Numbered from the stretch's first letter, positions 45,001 through 57,466 are shown. The stretch: 64,000 bases of DNA from Branchiostoma floridae (GCF_000003815.2 NC_049991.1:323769-387768); one strand, 5' to 3'. Translations and numbers: made by a program. The notes: generated by a model from the sequence alone, not told the origin.

Positions 45001-48000
45001 GCCACCTCCTGAGGGGCTAGTAGTCCTGATATTGCAGGGGGGATCGATGTGTCAGGAGATCCAGAGGAAACGTCATAGCATACTAGTATATGGGAACCAG
45101 AATGTTTTCAGAGGCATTTAAAAGGCCATGACAGAGCACGGCTTCAGCAAGACATTGGTTCAATTCTGATCTAAGACCAATCATCTGACGCAGAAGTACA
45201 GATTGTGCAGGATCACAACAAACTCAGCGGGTCAAAGGTCACATTACCATGCTTTTTCAAGGAACTGAAACGGTTTGCCCATGGGTGTAAGTTTGCATTG
45301 TGAACACAAAATGCAAACTGTTTGCTGTCAGATTTTTAGACCGAACGGATTGCATGTAACAATGAACTGTGATACGTATAATTATACAAAGAGACTTAGT
45401 AACTTGAATAACAGTGTAACGGAAAGTGTCGATGGATCAGTGGAGCGATGCAAACTTGTAAGTTATCTCGAACAGGGTTCTAGAACCGACAGAACTTTAC
45501 TGGTGTACTTTACATCTTGAAATAAAAGTTGACTTACATTTTGGTTGTCCTACAATTCAGACGTGTGTCTTCGTGTCTCCGTCTGTTACTACTCTAACAC
45601 TAGATAGGTTTGACTTCTTTTTTGGAAGCAGAGGAAGACAAAGAGTCCCACTTTTTGTATGATTTGTGGGTTTTGCGATTTTAAGAGGAAAGTGACTTTC
45701 TGTTTGTCTGTAACTGTGGGAAAGCTGGGGAATATAATTGTGAGTTCTCTAAACAGCATGGTTCTTTCGGTGTGATTAATAACACAGACGTTAAACCGGA
45801 GAGTGAGTGTGAGTGTGTAAGATGTGCTTCATCTTCCACTGCTTTAGATGCACAGTATGCACAAATTCTTTCGCAAACTTGTAATCTCTTATAAGTTATA
45901 TCGATCTTTATATTTCGAGGGGATTAGTGCTAATTCTAACTTTACTAATTGTGGAGCGTGGCTCAACAGCTCTAAGTACTTCTCCCTAGCGTTCAAGTTT
46001 TACAAGTTTTATAGAACCTCAGTTTACCAGTATCTATACTTATGCAGAAATGTCTGAAGATACATATCGGAAATTCTGGTTCTTATCAGACTTCACACAT
46101 AGTCAGGGTCACATATATAGCGAGTTATCTGTGTACAATAGATATGAGTAACCACTACTGTCAAGTATTTCTTTAAAATGCTGTAACAATATTCTCCTGC
46201 AATTACTGATTGACAGTGAGTGTACATTGTTTTCAATTATAAAATCGCGAACATAAAAGTACCTTACAAAATCCAGGAATTACAGTATTTCTTTCCCTTT
46301 GTTCTTTGCTTTATTATCAATTGGAAAATAAGTAAGTTTCCTCCTAGGAGGTGCTCACCATCAGGCTGTGCAGGTGCCTCTGCTGCTGCCTGGTCCTCTG
46401 GAACTGCTGGTGTGTCTGCTGGTGCCGGGTCCTCAGTATTTACTGCTTCCTACATCACAACAGCCAATCTTTAATAGCTATCCCTATACCACTATGATTT
46501 GTATGGCAAGTGTATATTGTTATATTGTACTAACAAGCCAAACAATTGAAGCAATACTGCCTACATCATCATGTCTTTTTGTTTTTTATCAAGCCCAATC
46601 CAAATTCAAAGTTGATAAATGTTGGTGTATTTATGATCTAGTCCAGCCTCTCTAGTCACAATATAAAAGGGAGCCATGGCTGACTGGATATGCAGGATAA
46701 CATAATATACAAAAATTTTCGGAAAACCCTGTCCAGTCCAAACAGGGAAATGGGGCGGAAAACCCTGTCCAGTCTAAAAAGAGGGTCTGCATAGGGGTTC
46801 CTGGCAATGCTTAAAACTATTACTTCAGACAGCACCTATACTAAACTGATACACATAACTATAGAATCGGCAGCATAATGAGTGATCCAAAGGTACAACA
46901 TGCACACAAAGTCAGTTCTGTCAAATGCAAAGTACCCAATTAACACTTATCTGGTAGGACATTAGGGGAGAGAATTACACCCATTGTCCATCAAACAATG
47001 GATAGTGAGTGTCCATCAATTTCGGGTTGTTAAATAGTGGCAATACATTACAAAGACAGGCTTTGAAAGGTTTTCTTTGAATGATAAGTGTACAGCACTC
47101 ATTTTGAGAGCTGGTCTGTTTAAATCCTGACTTAAGAATGACCTTAGTACACAATGTTAAAACATTACATATATTTTACAATGCACTACAATAAAGCCGA
47201 GATGGCATTTTTCAAACCCTAGTAGAAGTTGTGAGCTGTATAGAACTATGTATCCTTTTAAAAATAATGTGTTTTATTTGCAAAATTATGCCGTAAGGCT
47301 AATAGCATGTTCAGTCTCAAAGAGTAGAAGTTTTTTATATGATGCACAGAAGTAACGCTAGTTAACCTTTATTCGTTGCGTTTTTCACCAAGAGTCAGCT
47401 TATACCAATCTGGCAGAAGAACAAAGCATAATTTCTGTATTCAACATGGTGATATTGTTGTTTACCTTTGTCATTCATCCCATCCACGATATATTTTCTC
47501 TCCTACCATGCTAATATGAAAATGTCTCAATTTGAAAACACGGTCGCGTTGCGTTGAGAACGACGGCGCTCCCGGAGGGCGTGACCTTTATTCGTTCTGA
47601 CGAGACTCGTTATGTTTGTCCGCTGCTAATTACTTTATGCTGAAGCTATTGTTCCTTTCTTGACATGAATGGAGTGCTCTAGATTACAAACTTATTCAGG
47701 CAACAAAAAAATCCCGACAACTACCGCTGAGTATTTACCGTCACACGCAGTAGCGCGTTGGTAAAAAAAATGAGGTTGTTGGGTCAGTAGAACGTCACGT
47801 AAAATCGATCCAGGCGCCATGACCGTTCCATGAAACTTATGCACCTTTCGTTGCAACTTGAACGGCGTGCTGTGGCTATTTCCAAGCGGGTAATCATCAG
47901 TTTGCAGTATAGTACAACCATCTGTACAGTCTTTTGCACCCTCCACGCGCGCGGCAAAATGTAACCCGATATATTTGTGTCAAAGGTCTATTCCGGCGGC

Positions 48001-49481
48001 CAACAACACTAAAGATAAAGGGGTGTGAAGTCTGATATGCCGCTGTTGTCAATGCCCTGGATCAAAGAACGAAAGATTCCACAATAAATGATATAAAACA
48101 TTGCTGTCAGACTTGTGGTCGACAAATATGCAGTGCAAATCTTGTTATCGGTGTACCATACCCGTACTGAGACAGTTGGTATCGTCTTCAAGGCCGTATT
48201 TGCAACAGTTTACATGATCTGGCTTGGGACTTTCACATTTTAAAAAAAGGGGACCAGAGTAAAATCAATTAATTTGTCGATGTTCAATATCATTTCCATT
48301 TTTGGTGGTGCATAAATTGTTTAATAGATGGCTGCTTAATGATCTAAGAGAAAAGGCGAGTTAGTGAGTTATTAAAGGTAAGTTTAATAAATACCTTTTA
48401 ATGTCGTCATCCAATCTTTTTCCCGCGGTTGCGACCGTAGGCTTCTGGGGAAAAAACATGGCGACGTTCGATTTTTGCGCCACAAGTGCGGGAGGTTGTG
48501 GCAACAAAGAGACGGTTTTCGACAATTGATCACACTTTGAGTACAGGTACTAGTTAGCAACACAAACTTTATTGAGTTGTCTTGTGCATGACAATTGTGA
48601 ACTGGAAGCGAATGTGTTAGATCTCTGCCATTCCGGCGAACAACACGGTGACGCAATCCTCCCATAGAGCGGTAGGCTATTACAATAAGGGACGGTACGT
48701 TTTTGACCTCGCTGTTTTCAAATGCGCGGTCATCGGAGCCTTTTCATGAATATTCTGAACACTTAAGTCTCTCGGTTATGCATTCCTGTGGTTATTACTG
48801 CTGTTGCATTTACCGTGTCTCCGTAAATTCCCTGTTTTTGAAAAAACGAATTAAGGTAACTGAACGAATAAAGGTTAACTAGCATTAACAATGATGGATG
48901 ATTTTTGTTAAGTTATAATTTTTGTATGACATTGTGTCACACTTCAAGTTGATCTTATTTCTGTGCTTAGCCATATCAAAGATAAAAAATATTGTTGTAT
49001 ACTAGTACTTAGTAGCTTACAACGTATACCCCCATGCAGACCCTCTTTTCAGACTGGACAGGGTTTTCCGCACTCCGGACTGGACAGGTTTTTCCGAAAA
49101 CCCATATGCACATTGCTGTAGAACAGTAGCGTTTCACTCACTGGCTCAGGGACATTTAAAATCTGTCAAAATGTTCTAACGTTGTTGCCTCCACCATCGC
49201 ACGACCGTCAACATCCAGTTTCTGTCCTACCTTGAACAATGACTATGAAACGATGAGGGTGAGATCAAGCCGAACTTTTGTGTTAGACTAGATTTGTGAT
49301 ACTTTTAGATGTATATATCCTGACTTGTTGTGACTTGTACTTAGCTCGGTTGGGCAAAATTGTACAATAAAGGTCTTCATTCATTCATAATGTGATAAAG
49401 TACACACAGGATAGAGTATTGTTACTTTCTACTGAAAATAGTTCTGTTGTCTCTCACCTCCTGTTTAGCTTCGTCCGCCAT
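39043..49481 (-). CDS. CCDC96: CCDC96, ciliary coiled-coil protein (13 exons, 609 aa)
   Basis: Coding exons in transcript order: 49481-49458, 46449-46359, 44723-44322, 44004-43928, 43640-43605, 43497-43356, 43026-42914, 42208-42125, 41789-41720, 41287-41094, 40732-40520, 40036-39899, 39288-39043. All junctions are GT-AG and phases agree; total 1830 nt. CCDC96 (FAP184) pairs with CCDC113 on the ciliary axoneme near radial spoke 3 and the dynein regulatory complex. Residues 1-295 are acidic and disordered, with seven TETTAPEPG-like nonapeptides (about 73-135) and a Glu run ([22 protein letters not shown] ends at 295). Residues 296-609 are coiled coil with the family signatures [38 protein letters not shown] and [15 protein letters not shown] (DUF4201). 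Human CCDC96 is about 555 aa. The N-terminal exons are called from phase and composition, so 3, 4 and 5 are less certain than the coiled-coil exons. Confidence 0.92.
44430..44625 (-). repeat. CCDC96: 27-bp in-frame coding repeat in CCDC96 exon 3, about 7 units
   Basis: The units encode TETTAPEPG / AETTAPEPG / AETAAPELG. The block is low-complexity and likely length-variable between alleles. Another minus-strand frame reads LGQRLLHLN repeats and is a shadow. Confidence 0.92.
46716..49100. mobile_element. 2.4-kb element with about 75-85-bp terminal inverted repeats, in CCDC96 intron 1
   Basis: The left end (46716-46798) has TTTTCGGAAAACCCTGTCCA twice-repeated as GGAAAACCCTGTCCAGTC and then AGAGGGTCTGCAT; the right end (49027-49100) is its reverse complement with few changes. 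Nested inside is a second inverted pair, GCTAGTTAACCTTTATTCGT at about 47358 and its complement at about 48866. Internal reading frames are short and unrecognised, so the element is non-autonomous. Confidence 0.8.
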
Positions 49482-49923
49482 GTTAGTTTACAGACTGGTT
49501 GCCATAGTGCAGGACCCCCTACCCTGCTGATTACTATGTTTTCAACACGAATGGTGACACTTTCTCCTGTCATACCGAACTTGGTATGTAGCATAGAGAG
49601 GAAATGCACTATTTATGTTTTTATGATGGATGATGTCAGGGAAGGATTAGTTTTCGCGTTTTGAACTGATATCTTATTATTCAAATTATCTTGCACCACC
49701 AAGGAGAGCTAACCGGTCCTGGTTTGCACAAAACGCCATGTTGATGACGTCAGGTTGACGTGTTTTTGGCGGTCTGTGCGAACCTCAGTTTGGCGCCAAC
49801 AGGATCAGCTGACGGAGTTCTCGGCTTTCCTCTCCAGACTTCCTTGACAAGTGAACGTCTAGTGCAACAGTTACTAGTACGCCTGCTAGTACATAAGGCC
49901 GGTCCTTCAGGTTTAACGTTAAG
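49482..49923. promoter_or_regulatory. Bidirectional CCDC96/TK1 promoter with X-box-like, CRE and E2F motifs
   Basis: Only 442 bp separate the divergent start codons. Just upstream of CCDC96 is GTTGCCATAG (49498-49507), the first ten bases of the RFX X-box consensus GTTRCCATRGCAAC; the second half is degenerate. Nearer TK1 are a perfect CRE TGACGTCA (49745-49752) and a palindromic E2F site TTTGGCGCCAA (49789-49799), 125 bp before the TK1 ATG. The CCDC96 start reads AACATGGCGGA, a YY1/TISU-like context. E2F control of TK1 and RFX control of cilia genes are known in other animals; function here is inference. Confidence 0.65.
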
Positions 49924-52900
49924 ATGATGCTCGGAGCTACAGCTGTGCTCGAGGGTGGTCAAGATATTTGCAGCGTGGACTTGGTGACTAAACCGCCGAG
50001 AAAGGGACAGATCCAGGTAACGTTATAACAGGGTTGGGGATACTAGTAGTCATCAGCTGGGGATAGTGCAGGGATGGGGAGGGGACAGGGTCAGGAGTAG
50101 TACAGCGATGGGGAGGGGAGGAGACAGATTTGGGGGTACTGCAGGGAGGGGAGGGGAGGGGACAGGGTTGGGGGTAGTGCAGGGAGGGGGAGGGGACAGG
50201 GTTGGGGGTAGTGCAGGGAGGGGGAGGGGACAGGGTTGGGGGTAGTGCAGGGAGGGGGAGGGGACAGGGTTGGGGGTAGTGCAGGGAGGGGGAGGGGACA
50301 GGGTTGGGGGTAGTGCAGGGATGGGGAGGGGACAGGGTTGGGAGTAGTGCAGGGATGGGGAGGGGACAGTGTCACGGGTTGTGCAGGGATGGGGAAGGGA
50401 CAGGGTTAGGGTTAGTGCAGAGATGTGAGGGGAGGGGACAGATTTGGGAGTAGCACACGGAGGGGGAGGGGGAGGGGACAGGATTGGGGGTAGTGCAGGG
50501 GTGTTGAGGGAACAGGTTTGAGAGGTAATGCATGCGAAAACATCAATTACATGCTGTTCTTATTTTGCTATAAACAATGTTTTTCCTTTTCATACAGGTT
50601 ATATTTGGACCAATGTTCTCTGGAAAAACGTAAGTTTTGTATTTTGAAAAAGTGCCACTGTAACAGTGGTTTGAAAGTGTAGTTGCTATTTGGTACTTGG
50701 GTCAGAGTGGTTATATTCTATTAATCTCAACTGGTGTGCAGTCATTCATACATGTGAATTGTGTGGGACAAGTTTACAATATAGCTTCCAACACATGAAA
50801 AATATTAAACAAAAGTTCTCTGCTGATTCTGACAGTAACTGCTTCAGACCCACAGTTATCAGTGGCAATGTTTGACTTGCAGGACTGAGCTTGTGCGAAG
50901 GATTCAGCGCTATAAGATAGCCAAACAGAGTTGTGTCCTGATCAAGTATGCAGGAGATGACCGATACGACAAGGATGGCATAGCCACTCACGACAGGTGA
51001 GACTGAGATTATAATGGGACCGAGTTTGCCACTTTTATAATTGGTCAGTCAGAAATCATAAAAATTACCCATTAAAAATTTTATAGCTATTGAATTTTAT
51101 TCTCTATATACTTTAGATTTCCCATTACAAAGTAGTGAACCAATTACTTAGCAATGCATGAGAATATAACATGCAAGTTGGACGTAGAGAGGTCCGTTGC
51201 CAGGCACCCACCCACACCTGGTGTTCGTGTTGCAGGTCCTACTTTCAATCTTCTTCTCCATAGATCTTACTTGTCAAGATATGAAAAAGCTTGTATGATA
51301 ATATGCATATCATTACACTTTGATGTTCCATGTTTAGAAGAATCAATTAAGTGATATTAGAATCTTTGCTCAGTTTGCTGTACAGCTAAACAGGTTTCAC
51401 TGCTTTACATTTTTGTACATGTACTCTGGTTCCAGGGTTTCTTTGGCAGTCCCTTAGATTATATTTCCCATTGACACAAGCATTTAAACATGTAAAACAA
51501 ATACTTGATGATAATGGTTATTCCTATCTATGGAACTATGCTCACTCTAGAATAGACAACAAACATATTTGTACATTGTTAAGGAAAAGACTGTCAGACG
51601 TGTATGTCCAAACCTTTTTCCAGCAATTGTCTGAAGATAACGGCAAACTAAGATTTTACAAACACATCAAAACCGAATATGCCATGGAAACCTATCTATA
51701 CCAGAACGACGCTGACAAGAGATCCAATGTATGTAAGATAAGAATCAGTGCTCACTCACTAGAGATAGAAAAGCGTCGTTATAAAAAAGTGCCAGTTCAA
51801 GATAGATTGTGTAAATACTGTGCGACGGATGCAGTGGAAGATGAAATACATTTTATATGTAACTGCCCCCATTATGAGGACGAAAGAAACAACCTTTTTG
51901 ACACAATCAAAACAATATTTCCAACTTTTGACCAGTTAGTAGACCTCAAAAAAACTATATTTCTGTTAAAATCACAGAACCCACTAATCATTAAAGAAGT
52001 GGGACTTTTCATCAGCCACTGCCTCCAGAGAAGAAGTCAAACCACCCAGTAAAGAAAGTAGAAGCATGTACATAGATGTGTGTGTATTTAGAATAGACAC
52101 TTGTTACTTTTCACTGTCTGTATCATTGCAATTAGCCTACGGGCATGGATTTGCAAATAGATAAATTTTCTTTAAAAATCCTGTATATAGTTACCACTTC
52201 TCCAGAAAGTCAAGGTTTTTCAATCCTGAAAGGTGTCCTTGGGCAGGTTTAGCTGTACACTAAAGATCAAAGGGAAGTACAAGCCCAGGGCTATATGCTG
52301 GGTAGTAACTGAATCATTGCATAATGTGAAGTCCTAAGGAGACCAAGTTGAATGTAACTGCACATTATATATTACTGCAAGTGTGCGCATGGAAAAAAAT
52401 ACTTGCACAGAAAATTGTTACTTAAACAACATAATATTTGGTAGACTAGCTGGTATGTTGAGTTGTGGGTCCTGTACAGTAATATAATCAGACATTTGAT
52501 CATGCAGAGGCCAAATGTCTGATTACATTACTACACAGGGCCCACAACCCTCTCGGCACTGCAAACCGATATATACTATAGGCTTTGAGAAGCCTGTGCA
52601 CATTCAGACCAACACTTTGCCTAAGGACAACCTGCTTTACCTGTTGATCGTCCGCAGGTATGTGACTGAAGCTGTGGCTACGACCAAATTATATGACATC
52701 AAGGACGACGTGTTGTCTTGCCAGGTGATCGGGGTCGACGAAGGCCAGTTTGTGAGTAAAGACACCATTTTTAAAGCCACAAAAAATTATGAAACACAAT
52801 TTAGCTATTTTTCAACACAAAGATTGGACTCAGCAAATTTCCAGGCAGTCCTCTGGTCGTCTTCTTTACAAACATGTCATCAGCTTCTTATTCCCAGCTG

Positions 52901-55900
52901 CTGTGAGTTGCTGATGTGATGACAGGTGTGGAAAGTACTGCCAGTACAAATGTAAAAAGCAGTTTTCAGGTTTCATATGCAGAGTATTTCCCATGCATGT
53001 AGCTGTACTCTTTTGACAGTTTCTGTCTTGTATGTACTTGATAGGGTCTTGTTACTGTATGATGTTTTGTCATCTATTAGATTTTTAATATCAAACGTAA
53101 AAGATGTTAGACAACCTGGACACTCAGAACTGGTGTTTCTGCTTGTTTTCATGTTATGCATTAAGGCACAGTTTTAACAAATAATTTCTATCTTTAAGTT
53201 CCCAGATGTTGTTCCTTTCTGTGATGAAATGGCAAATCAAGGCAAGACTGTTATTGTGGCTGCTCTGGATGGAACATTCCAGAAAAAGGTGATGTTACTG
53301 CTATTGCAGTTTGTGTGTAGAATATACTGTAAATGCACTTTATAAATACTGGCACCATTACAGGCAGACACCAGGCAAGGGTGCTACAGGCCAACAATAT
53401 CTCTATATGACAATATTTATCTATGTATGTATGATGAAATGTTACGTTTGGAACAGCATATTCGACAAAACTTGATGTTTGGGACTGCATTGTTGGCAGC
53501 GACACCTAGCTGAGAGTGGAATAGTACCAGTGACGGTATTGTATATAGATCTTGGATGTAATGATAGAACCTTGTTATCTGGTGATTTTCTGATGAAATT
53601 ATATGTGTAGTAGGCATTGAGGGATAGACAAGTTTGGAAAAATTCACTTGTCCTATGAAAATCTGGCTTGAACCAATGTTACTTTGTGGCCAATGGTCGA
53701 ATCCAACCCATGTGATGTTTGTAACAGGGTTTTGGTGACATCTTGAACCTTGTTCCTCTGGCTGAGAGTGTGATCAAACTGCAGGCGGTGTGTATGAGCT
53801 GCTACAACCACGCATCCTACACAAAACGACTGGGACAGGAAACAAAGGTGGGGTAGAACTAACCTTAAGTTTCTAGGATATTTCCAGCAAAATGTTTATT
53901 TGATGCTTCACAAAATGGCAGAGTTGTCCATGAAATGAGAAATCCTACGAATATTAATTGGTACCTACAAATACACATTTGCACCAAATATGCTTCATTC
54001 TTCTGCTAATAAACCATCAAAAATCATTCTATCTTCTGACCATAGGTTTTTGTTGCAAGGTCATACAATTATGACTATGAAGTATTTTAAAATCTTACAA
54101 TTGCAATGATAAGCACTGTTTGCTTATGTACATGTATTCACAAACCACAGTGCGAGTTTGTGGGCCAGTCACTAGAGTACTGTTCCTGGCTGTTCCATCT
54201 CTCACCCGACATTTTAACTTTTTGACCCACAATGAATGTGCATTATTTTTCATTACAAAATAAGTTCCTTCTGATGCAATTTGTGATATATCTTTATATA
54301 AACATGGTGAGTTAAAGCGTAGATTTATTACGCTGGACCACATACAGTAACATGCGTCTAGAAGAGAGTTTTAATACTCGCCTGGAATGTACCATTGTGT
54401 AACTAAGCAATGAAACTCGGCAAGGAAAGAAGGGCCTTTGGAAGGGGCTTTGGAAGGGCTGGGTTAAAAGGTCCGTCCATGGATCCATGGATCCATGGAA
54501 GAAAGCTGGCATAAGGCATTGCCGCTGGCGCGGCAATGCAAAAAATCAGTGGAACTGGTTCAGTCAATAAGAAAATGGACACACTATATCGGCAGGCGTT
54601 TGGGGGCTTACCAGCAAAGCAAATAACGAACAAATTCAGTAGAGCTTATAATCATTTGTACCAAGTTTTTACAGGTACAGAGGCAGTTAACCTTGATTAC
54701 ATGAAGATGGGATTCTAAAATGCCAGTTGGAGTCAGATGCTGCACCAAACAGATTTCTTTGTAGCAAAATTGACTATTATGTTGTTTCGAGTATCCCCAA
54801 TTCACAAGTTTTTAAAATCAGGATCAGGTCAGGACCTGGACCTGATCCTCTGGACCGGAACCGGTACCCACCCCAAGTTGTTAGGGTGTACCGGTAAAAA
54901 AACATTTTTTTCTTATTAGACCAGTCCAGAAAAACCGGACCTGAAAAAATTTGGTAGACCGGATGTTGGACCTATTGAAAAATGAACAGATTATATGATC
55001 AGGCATTCACACATTTTGGGCCTTACTGCACTGGTCAAAGTAGAGTAGAGTCTATAGTTATTTCTACCAAGTTTTACAGTCAATCGTACAGAGGCAGTAA
55101 GCCTGGTAGGGTTTTAAAATGCCAGTGGGAGTCAAATACACCTCAAAACAGATTTCTTTGTAGCGAAATGGACCATTGTTTAAATAAGTATTTCCATTCA
55201 CATACTGAATCAGGCTCAGGTCCAGACCTGAACCTAATCCTCTGGACCTGAACCAGATCTGAATTTTCTGTACCCACCCCCTCTACAAACAATAGATTTT
55301 TTTAATTTTTGTTCTATCACATCTTATTCTTTGACTTAACATTTACTTTGTCATTCTATGACATTAGTTATCTATTTTCCGATACTTTTTTTCAATTTAC
55401 TGCATACATGTGCTCATTTTACAGCTGCTTTGTACGATTTACAGCATGGTTGAAAAATGATGCGCGCGTGGATGTCATCCATATAATCAAATCAAAGTGG
55501 CCTAACTGAAAGACAACAAATTCAACACATCTCAAATCAGCAACTTGGAGGAAGCCGAAATTGCAGCTGTAACAATGGTATTCCCGTGTGTAAACAGAAC
55601 GTAGTCAACTCAGAAATGCTTGTATAAATTGGGCCAATGTGCATGTCTTCATTTATCTCCTGATAAAATAATCATCATGAGTGTCCAGCTGTCCTATGTG
55701 GCCTGGAGGGTTTGCTAAAGACTCCAGCTACGTCAGCATTCTCTGCCTTTGGAACAATTTTATTCACAATACTGTAAATGTAGCAGGAAAATGGAGTGTT
55801 CGCAGTGGTTTTGAGTTCGCTGTAGCGCCATTGACTGCAGTCTCATGCTATAATGGAAAAATGTTCGCGTTGGTTTTGAGTTTGCGGTGAAGTGGTCCCC

Positions 55901-56257
55901 GAGAAAACTGCGAACATAAAGCCATCACAAACATTTCTGCATTTACAGTTATCTGTACCTGTATAGCCAGTAGAACTCACAGCCCTTAGGCATCAGCACA
56001 CCAGCTTTGTGTTATCCTCCACCATAGCTTCCTTGTGTGCCTGTTGACATATTTGATATTAATGCAGACACATTGTTTTTGTCCACATGCAGGTAGAAGT
56101 GATTGGTGGCTGTGAAAAGTACATGGCAGTTTGTCGTGACTGTCACCAGCTGTCCCCCAGTAAGATAGTTCAGAAGGAACTTGTGGCCACTGAAACACCA
56201 GGAGCAAAGGACAGACAGACTAGTACCAGTATGTGTCGGCAGCTTTTCCACACATAG
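49924..56257 (+). CDS. TK1: TK1, cytosolic thymidine kinase (7 exons, 235 aa)
   Basis: Coding exons: 49924-50016, 50598-50629, 50883-50996, 52658-52751, 53199-53288, 53728-53847, 56093-56257. Phases agree; the length is 235 aa against 234 in human. TK1 phosphorylates thymidine to dTMP in the salvage pathway. The first ATG follows an in-frame TAA at 49894. The P-loop is GPMFSGKT (35-42), the catalytic base is E108 in VDEGQF, the lasso/zinc ligands are C163, C166, C195 and C198, and the nucleoside-binding segment [10 protein letters not shown] (Ala to Cys change versus human GGADKY) is intact. The C-terminal tail is Ser/Thr/Lys-rich and lacks the KEN box that targets human TK1 for mitotic destruction. 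A strong donor (A|GTATGT, 56228/56229) inside exon 7 allows a different C-terminus through 57467-57639. Intron 1 is a G-rich minisatellite; intron 3 holds a LINE fragment. Confidence 0.96.
50090..50520 (+). repeat. TK1: G-rich 33-34-bp minisatellite in TK1 intron 1
   Basis: About ten units of GGGGACAGGGTTGGGGGTAG plus TGCAGGGAGG follow the first exon by about 75 bp. Runs of three to five G on the non-template strand are dense enough to form G-quadruplexes repeatedly. Confidence 0.92.
51471..52052 (+). mobile_element. LINE 3' fragment with an uninterrupted 193-codon ORF, in TK1 intron 3
   Basis: The frame reads [16 protein letters not shown], then [11 protein letters not shown] and [17 protein letters not shown]. 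This RLCxxC...EDExHFxxxCxxY pattern is the zinc-binding C-terminal tail common to many non-LTR retrotransposon polymerases. The lack of stops over 193 codons suggests a fairly recent 5'-truncated insertion. Orientation is the same as TK1. Confidence 0.8.
52462..52548. repeat. 87-bp hairpin upstream of TK1 exon 4
   Basis: Arms of about 36 bp (GTTGTGGGTCCTGT... and ...ACAGGGCCCACAAC) with a few mismatches enclose a loop of about 15 bases. Size and shape resemble a pre-miRNA or a minimal MITE. Confidence 0.8.
54536..55502. mobile_element. Copy of the Harbinger-like family (right end GGCC|TAA)
   Basis: Sequence from 54560 (ATGGACACACTAT..., TACCAAGTTTTTACAG) through the right end GTCATCCATATAATCAAATC at 55471-55490 parallels 7660-8232. 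A partly duplicated block (55010-55250) repeats the central part. The left terminus is missing or replaced. Confidence 0.7.
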
Positions 56258-56290
56258 TCATAGGTCATCTCACCTGACTTTCTGAATGTA

Positions 56291-56748
56291 CAGTCAAACC
56301 TGTATTAGCGGCCACCTTTGCATAGCGACCACCCGGCCATTGCGGTCAATTTTGGCATTAAGGAATAGTCTATAGCGACCACCAGTCCAACACAGATACA
56401 CTGCCTATGCAACCAGATGTCACCCTGTGGCGAGTTTAAAATCATAGTTGGCGAGGATTTGGAGTTCCCGACAGGGTCATTTTGGCGGTAGCAGAAGTCT
56501 TTGTTGGCGAATTTACCAACATTACGCATGGCAATATCAATCATTTTTGGTAGATTTGACTTTGGCAGGGTCTGTTAAACTTTGAGACTATCGAGACAAT
56601 GTTACTTGGTGAGAAAGATTAGTGGGTACTGACATCATATGTAACTTATTGCTCTTGGTCAATTGATTAGCATTTTCTCTATAGTGACCACCTACAGTCT
56701 ACACATTTCTCTGGTCCCTTTATTGGCCGCTATAGACAGGTTTGACTG
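56291..56748. mobile_element. Mariner/Tc1-like MITE flanked by TA
   Basis: CAGTCAAACCTGTATTAGCG at the left returns inverted as CCGCTATAGACAGGTTTGAC at the right, with TA on both sides (56289-56290, 56749-56750). Related copies lie near 16300-16670 and 24260-24500. It begins 34 bp after the TK1 stop of the 7-exon model, so it would be in that 3' UTR. Confidence 0.75.
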
Positions 56749-57217
56749 TACATGTAATTCAACAACAGGAAATTATGCAACTGTTGACTGTTCTGTTAAG
56801 TTTTAAACATGTTGATTCTGAAATTACTTCAACATCAAGCAATTGTCTTCATATCAGGGCTAATCAGGCCCTTACACACATGTAGATCTATCTTGTGTCT
56901 GTGTTACAATAGATCAGATTCTGCTAATTTTGTGATTATTTTAGGCTATCAGAATTGTACAAATTCCCTATGGTTGTTCATTGTCTAACCTCTTTGGGAA
57001 TATATGATGTAAATGCAGAAAATGTCTTCAGTCTTAATTTGTTCTTCTGGTCCTTATTTGGATTCTATGTAAAATTATTGTTATAATGGTCATTTACATT
57101 TGTCTTTTGTAATGTGTAATTGTGAAGAAAAGAAGTGACAAACTTTGTATTATTCTTTTCATTGAACCTTGTTGATTTCAGACAACTGAACTATGGTGAG
57201 AAAGTCTGTACACTATA

Positions 57218-57223
57218 AATAAA
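57218..57223 (+). terminator. TK1: Candidate TK1 poly(A) signal (7-exon form)
   Basis: AATAAA about 960 bases past the stop codon at 56255-56257, beyond the intervening MITE. Confidence 0.4.
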
Positions 57224-57466
57224 ATATACAAGTTGATGACTGTCAGTATTACAGATCTAGAGTAATACAGGTATAATATAAGTAATACATGTAAATATGA
57301 GTATAAAGAGGCCTTGTGGTGTTTATCTGTCCCAGACTAAAACATGAATGACTTTGCTGTGCATCATAATATAGAATTGCAAAGATAAGTTTACTGTGAT
57401 TCACTGTTTGACAAGTAGGGTCTTTCTGTAGTGTAATACTATTTTTGCATTCTTGTCGCCCCTTAG

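Noticed and set aside
47692-48665. Short ORFs inside the 2.4-kb CCDC96 intron element
   Set aside because: Under 100 codons, no known transposase motif, no conservation argument from this window.
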